Assembly: GCA_964653595.1 (NCBI GenBank)
Contig: CAZZHH010000006.1
Location: 20,807-84,806 of the forward strand
Reading direction: 5' to 3'
Source of the DNA: JBAXTE01 sp964653595
Lineage (GTDB): Bacteria; Bacteroidota; Bacteroidia; Bacteroidales; WCHB1-69
Length of the DNA stretch: 64,000 nucleotides
Shown here: one piece after another, positions 61,107 to 64,000 of the stretch
How the letters are laid out: each line of letters starts with the position of its first letter
Position numbering within the stretch: the first letter of the stretch is position 1
Notes under the pieces: model-generated
Databases searched by the model: none
What the model saw: the letters and a program-made list of their open reading frames with translations, nothing else
What the model was told of the DNA's origin: nothing
Made by a program: the position numbers and the translations under genes

Positions 61107-64000
61107 TTATTTGTTATTAATAGTCAATTTTTCAATCTTCAAAATTACATCTTTTGTTTGAAATTTCACAAAATAATTCCTCGATGGGAAAGAACTTGTT
61201 TCAATCAAGAGTTCGCCTTCGGTTTGATCCATGTTTTTGGTGTATATCACTTTACCCAATAAATCACACACTTCAAGGGTTGATGGCGATGCTTCTGCTT
61301 TATAATATACAATCACCCACTCTTTTGCAGGATTTGGATATATTCTAAACAGTAAGTTCTCCTGTTTCTCAACTTTTGGAGTTTTATCTAATCTACTTTT
61401 AGCTTCACTTTGATTAATGTCACAAATTGGTTCTGTGTAACTTATTTTGTTTGTTTTCAATAAGATATTACGGGCAATATTGTTACAGCAAGATGTTTCA
61501 CTGTTGGCTATGAGCGTTAATTGATGGATGTCGCTTACAGACAAACTATCAGCGTTTTTCACATTCATTTTAAAATCATAAACAAGCGTTGCCAAATAGC
61601 TCAAATCTGCATCATTTTGGGCGTTAATCAATGCTAGATAGTTGTTTGCTTCATTCATTCTGTTGGCTTGTAACATGATTGTATATTGATCCAACAATGT
61701 AATGGAAGTAGATTCAAAATTTAATAAACTACAAATACTATCCAAAGCATATTTATTTATTGTATCTTGTTTATATTCAATGATTAATGAATAAATTTCG
61801 GAAGCTCTTTTGTTGCGCATCATCCATACTTTCGATTCCAAATGTTCTTTGGCAGACATTGATTTTCCACTATTTTCAATTTCATTCATCAAATAACCAG
61901 GAATCGCATTTTGTCTGTTTTCAATTTTCTCTTTTACATTCTCCGATTTGATGGCATGTGGATTTGCTGTTAATACTTGTGTAAGCATTAATGGAGGCAT
62001 TGCCGATTCATTTTCAACCGTTGAAGCCAACACTGTATCGGACAAAAATGGAGATTTATTCAATAGATTGTTTCTTAAATCCAATGCCTCCCATGTTGGG
62101 GAATATGTAACCTCATTTACCAATAGGGTTGTATTTCCACCATCGACCAATGTATTGAGTTGATCTTCAATAACTGCAATTTCTGAGGATAAATTTTGAA
62201 TGGTTTGATAAGCGCTTGCCAAATTTTTAGCTGTACTGCCACCACCGGAACCTGTTACAGGGCATTGAGTTGTTTTATTGTAAGCAATCCCCGTATTAAA
62301 CAGAGTCACAGAGGTTGAATAATCTTTTGGAACCCATCGTGGAATTGGAGTTGTTGGGGTGCTATGATAATAGTTTACCGTAAATGAGCCATTGTAAATA
62401 TCCGATTGGGCAGTACCTGCATGTGAAAACAAATTAGCAGCTGGCTCGGTTAAACTACCCTGATACATAGAGGCAGAACCTACAAACCGATTGACATAAG
62501 CCAAGTTAATATCACGACTACAATTGGTGTATTCATTACACTTAAACACTAAACCGGTTCCCGAACCTCTGTTTTGACCTTGCGCTGCACTGCCAATATA
62601 TAAATTAGTAAAAATATTTCTATAGATGCGATTATTGGCGGCACCAGACCCGTTGATAATTGCTCCATATTTGGTGGATTTGTTTGCAGTAGCACTGTTG
62701 AAAGTATTGTCTTCCACTTTATAACCAGTAGAACCATTCAAATACAAACCATACGGATTATTGTCGGTTGGCAACACCGTTGTGATATTTGGGTCAAAAT
62801 CCGGGATACTGATAGTATTATCCGTAATTGTTGGAGTTAAGATTCCGCTAATATATACACCACGATAGTTGGAGTTGAAAATTGCTTTTGTGATAGTTAA
62901 TGCATTATCAAAATAAAGCTTTTTTGCATCCACCGCATAATACAAGTTGGTGAAACTTGTACTGATTAGATTAGTACAAGGAAGTATTAAACTTGCACAG
63001 TATTGACTAAATACAAAATAAGCATCCTCTCCTACAATACCTTTTCCTCGGTTATACACGGCAAAATTAGCTGGAGCCGAGTTTATGAAAGTACAACCTG
63101 AAAAGACGATGCCATCCACTTCGTATAGTTTCACAAATGCATCTGGATAGGTATTAGGGAAATTCCATGATGAATTTGTTTCGAAGGTGCAATAGGTGAA
63201 ATTGGAATAATTCGGTTTTTGTGTTGTTGGGTTTAATGGAAGAAAGCCATGGTAAGGCATAATTACAACCCCAATTTTGTTATTTTTAAACACGGCACTT
63301 GTTCCTTTTATCAAACCACCTTCAGAACCGGACACATGGTTTCCCTGTGCATCCCGTTTGCCAACATATACGCCAACTTCGGCATTTTCAATAGTTCCAC
63401 CATTAATGATATCTACCCTACCTTGATATACGGCATCCCCTGAGAGTTGCGATTTGTTTGCGGTGCCCCATACTTCGATGCCTTTCCACATTGCACCACA
63501 TGGATTTGTGATTTTACCTCCATCAATAATTAGTTTTGCTCCTTGTTTCACAATAATTTTACTACCTTGAGACATATTTAAAGTACCCTTTATTGTTAAA
63601 GTATAACCTGAATTAATAACAATGTCACTGTTATTTGAGTTAATATTAGTCCAAGTTTCATTTTGATTTAGCTCGAGTGGTGTACTTGAATATGTAAAAT
63701 TTCCACAAATTAAAGTGCAACCATATTGTCCATCATAAGGTCCTAAATATGATTTTGAATCATCACAATCTTCTTCATTTGGGCATGATGGGCAAGTTGC
63801 AGGTTTTGGCCCAATACCCCAATTATAAAAACCATCACCATCCAAATCTACGCACCTAATATCATTTGAAGTTAATAAATTTGAGGTAATTGGAGTAGAA
63901 ATTGAATATGAATAAGGATCAAACTGATTAAGATCATCAACTACTACATAAACATATGGTGTCCCTCCAATCCACCCCCCCCAACTTTGTTTGAAAATCC
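61107..64000 (-). CDS. Large secreted parallel beta-helix protein with T9SS sorting domain (5' end outside window)
   Basis: The frame is open from the stop at 61107 to the right edge, at least 960 codons; a start at the TTG 63845 would be artificial because residues continue upstream without a stop (...NDIRCVDLDGDG). A DGDGFYNWG and NEEDCDDS stretch looks like a calcium-binding turn. About 60-500 residues beyond it have right-handed beta-helix character (repeated GVYVGKRD, YRGVYISGIL, KYGAIINGSGAANNRIYRNIF). A helical region follows, and the end is a T9SS type A sorting domain (RIYPNPAKEWVIVYYK to INNK). It is probably a surface adhesin or polysaccharide-binding protein. Confidence 0.8.
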   Translation of the reverse strand, partial: IFKQSWGGWIGGTPYVYVVVDDLNQFDPYSYSISTPITSNLLTSNDIRCVDLDGDGFYNWGIGPKPATCPSCPNEEDCDDSKSYLGPYDGQYGCTLICGNFTYSSTPLELNQNETWTNINSNNSDIVINSGYTLTIKGTLNMSQGSKIIVKQGAKLIIDGGKITNPCGAMWKGIEVWGTANKSQLSGDAVYQGRVDIINGGTIENAEVGVYVGKRDAQGNHVSGSEGGLIKGTSAVFKNNKIGVVIMPYHGFLPLNPTTQKPNYSNFTYCTFETNSSWNFPNTYPDAFVKLYEVDGIVFSGCTFINSAPANFAVYNRGKGIVGEDAYFVFSQYCASLILPCTNLISTSFTNLYYAVDAKKLYFDNALTITKAIFNSNYRGVYISGILTPTITDNTISIPDFDPNITTVLPTDNNPYGLYLNGSTGYKVEDNTFNSATANKSTKYGAIINGSGAANNRIYRNIFTNLYIGSAAQGQNRGSGTGLVFKCNEYTNCSRDINLAYVNRFVGSASMYQGSLTEPAANLFSHAGTAQSDIYNGSFTVNYYHSTPTTPIPRWVPKDYSTSVTLFNTGIAYNKTTQCPVTGSGGGSTAKNLASAYQTIQNLSSEIAVIEDQLNTLVDGGNTTLLVNEVTYSPTWEALDLRNNLLNKSPFLSDTVLASTVENESAMPPLMLTQVLTANPHAIKSENVKEKIENRQNAIPGYLMNEIENSGKSMSAKEHLESKVWMMRNKRASEIYSLIIEYKQDTINKYALDSICSLLNFESTSITLLDQYTIMLQANRMNEANNYLALINAQNDADLSYLATLVYDFKMNVKNADSLSVSDIHQLTLIANSETSCCNNIARNILLKTNKISYTEPICDINQSEAKSRLDKTPKVEKQENLLFRIYPNPAKEWVIVYYKAEASPSTLEVCDLLGKVIYTKNMDQTEGELLIETSSFPSRNYFVKFQTKDVILKIEKLTINNK

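Noticed and set aside
63839..63845. Start codon of the beta-helix surface protein at 63845
   Set aside because: The codon is TTG and the reading frame continues without a stop to the edge of the window with protein-like sequence, so the true start is outside.

Overview
The window is chromosomal DNA of a Bacteroidota bacterium. It is AT-rich. Many genes are preceded by a TAnnTTTG promoter element and lack Shine-Dalgarno sites. Several genes belong to the type IX secretion system (T9SS) or carry its C-terminal sorting domains: an endonuclease I, a PorU2-like C25 peptidase with a PorV/PorQ-type partner, and a large beta-helix protein. The lysine-fermentation genes suggest an anaerobic amino-acid fermenter; genus and species cannot be named from the sequence.

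Left part (1-27000). A truncated secreted protein and a long non-coding stretch are followed by mntP, a T9SS endonuclease and queD on the minus strand, then a miaB-tatD-ansA operon on the plus strand, tRNA-Ser(GGA), an ExbB-orf-ExbD-ExbD energy-transduction operon, gcvP, a nucleoside permease, a cell-surface cluster (GtrA, glycosyltransferase, two lipoproteins), an M20 dipeptidase, cdaA, folP, and the run DUF1599 - BT_3928-like - permease - tpiA. One foreign unit sits inside this background: a 681-bp cassette at 15596-16276. It consists of a PepSY-like lipoprotein gene followed by an integron attC-like palindrome.

Middle part (27000-49900). It holds prmA, an uncharacterised 1504-residue secreted protein, deoC, the PorU2/PorV pair, gltX, an EamA transporter, polA, a Nudix hydrolase, pdxJ, rplU-rpmA and a MORN-repeat protein. 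These are mostly housekeeping genes with clear terminators and promoters.

Right part (49900-64000). This is the accessory region. A lysine-fermentation cluster on the minus strand (kce, two kdd paralogues, kamA, a kamB-like gene) is visibly richer in G+C than its surroundings. It is interrupted by several AT-rich or repeat-bearing modules. A 23S-IVP-type four-helix-bundle gene lies between kce and kdd. A DarT-DarG toxin-antitoxin pair with an XRE-type HTH gene lies between kamA and kamB. An IS200/RAYT-type tyrosine transposase with REP-like hairpins lies downstream of kamB and is bracketed by a duplicated kamB 3' end. A Fic-family gene flanked by five copies of a 27-bp palindrome follows. The D-lysine 5,6-aminomutase (kamDE), kal and CoA-transferase genes of the pathway are not in the window.

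The most notable observations are the solitary integron-type gene cassette, the RAYT/REP module that brackets a duplicated kamB 3' end, the Fic locus with its 27-bp palindromes, and the DarTG island splitting the lysine operon.
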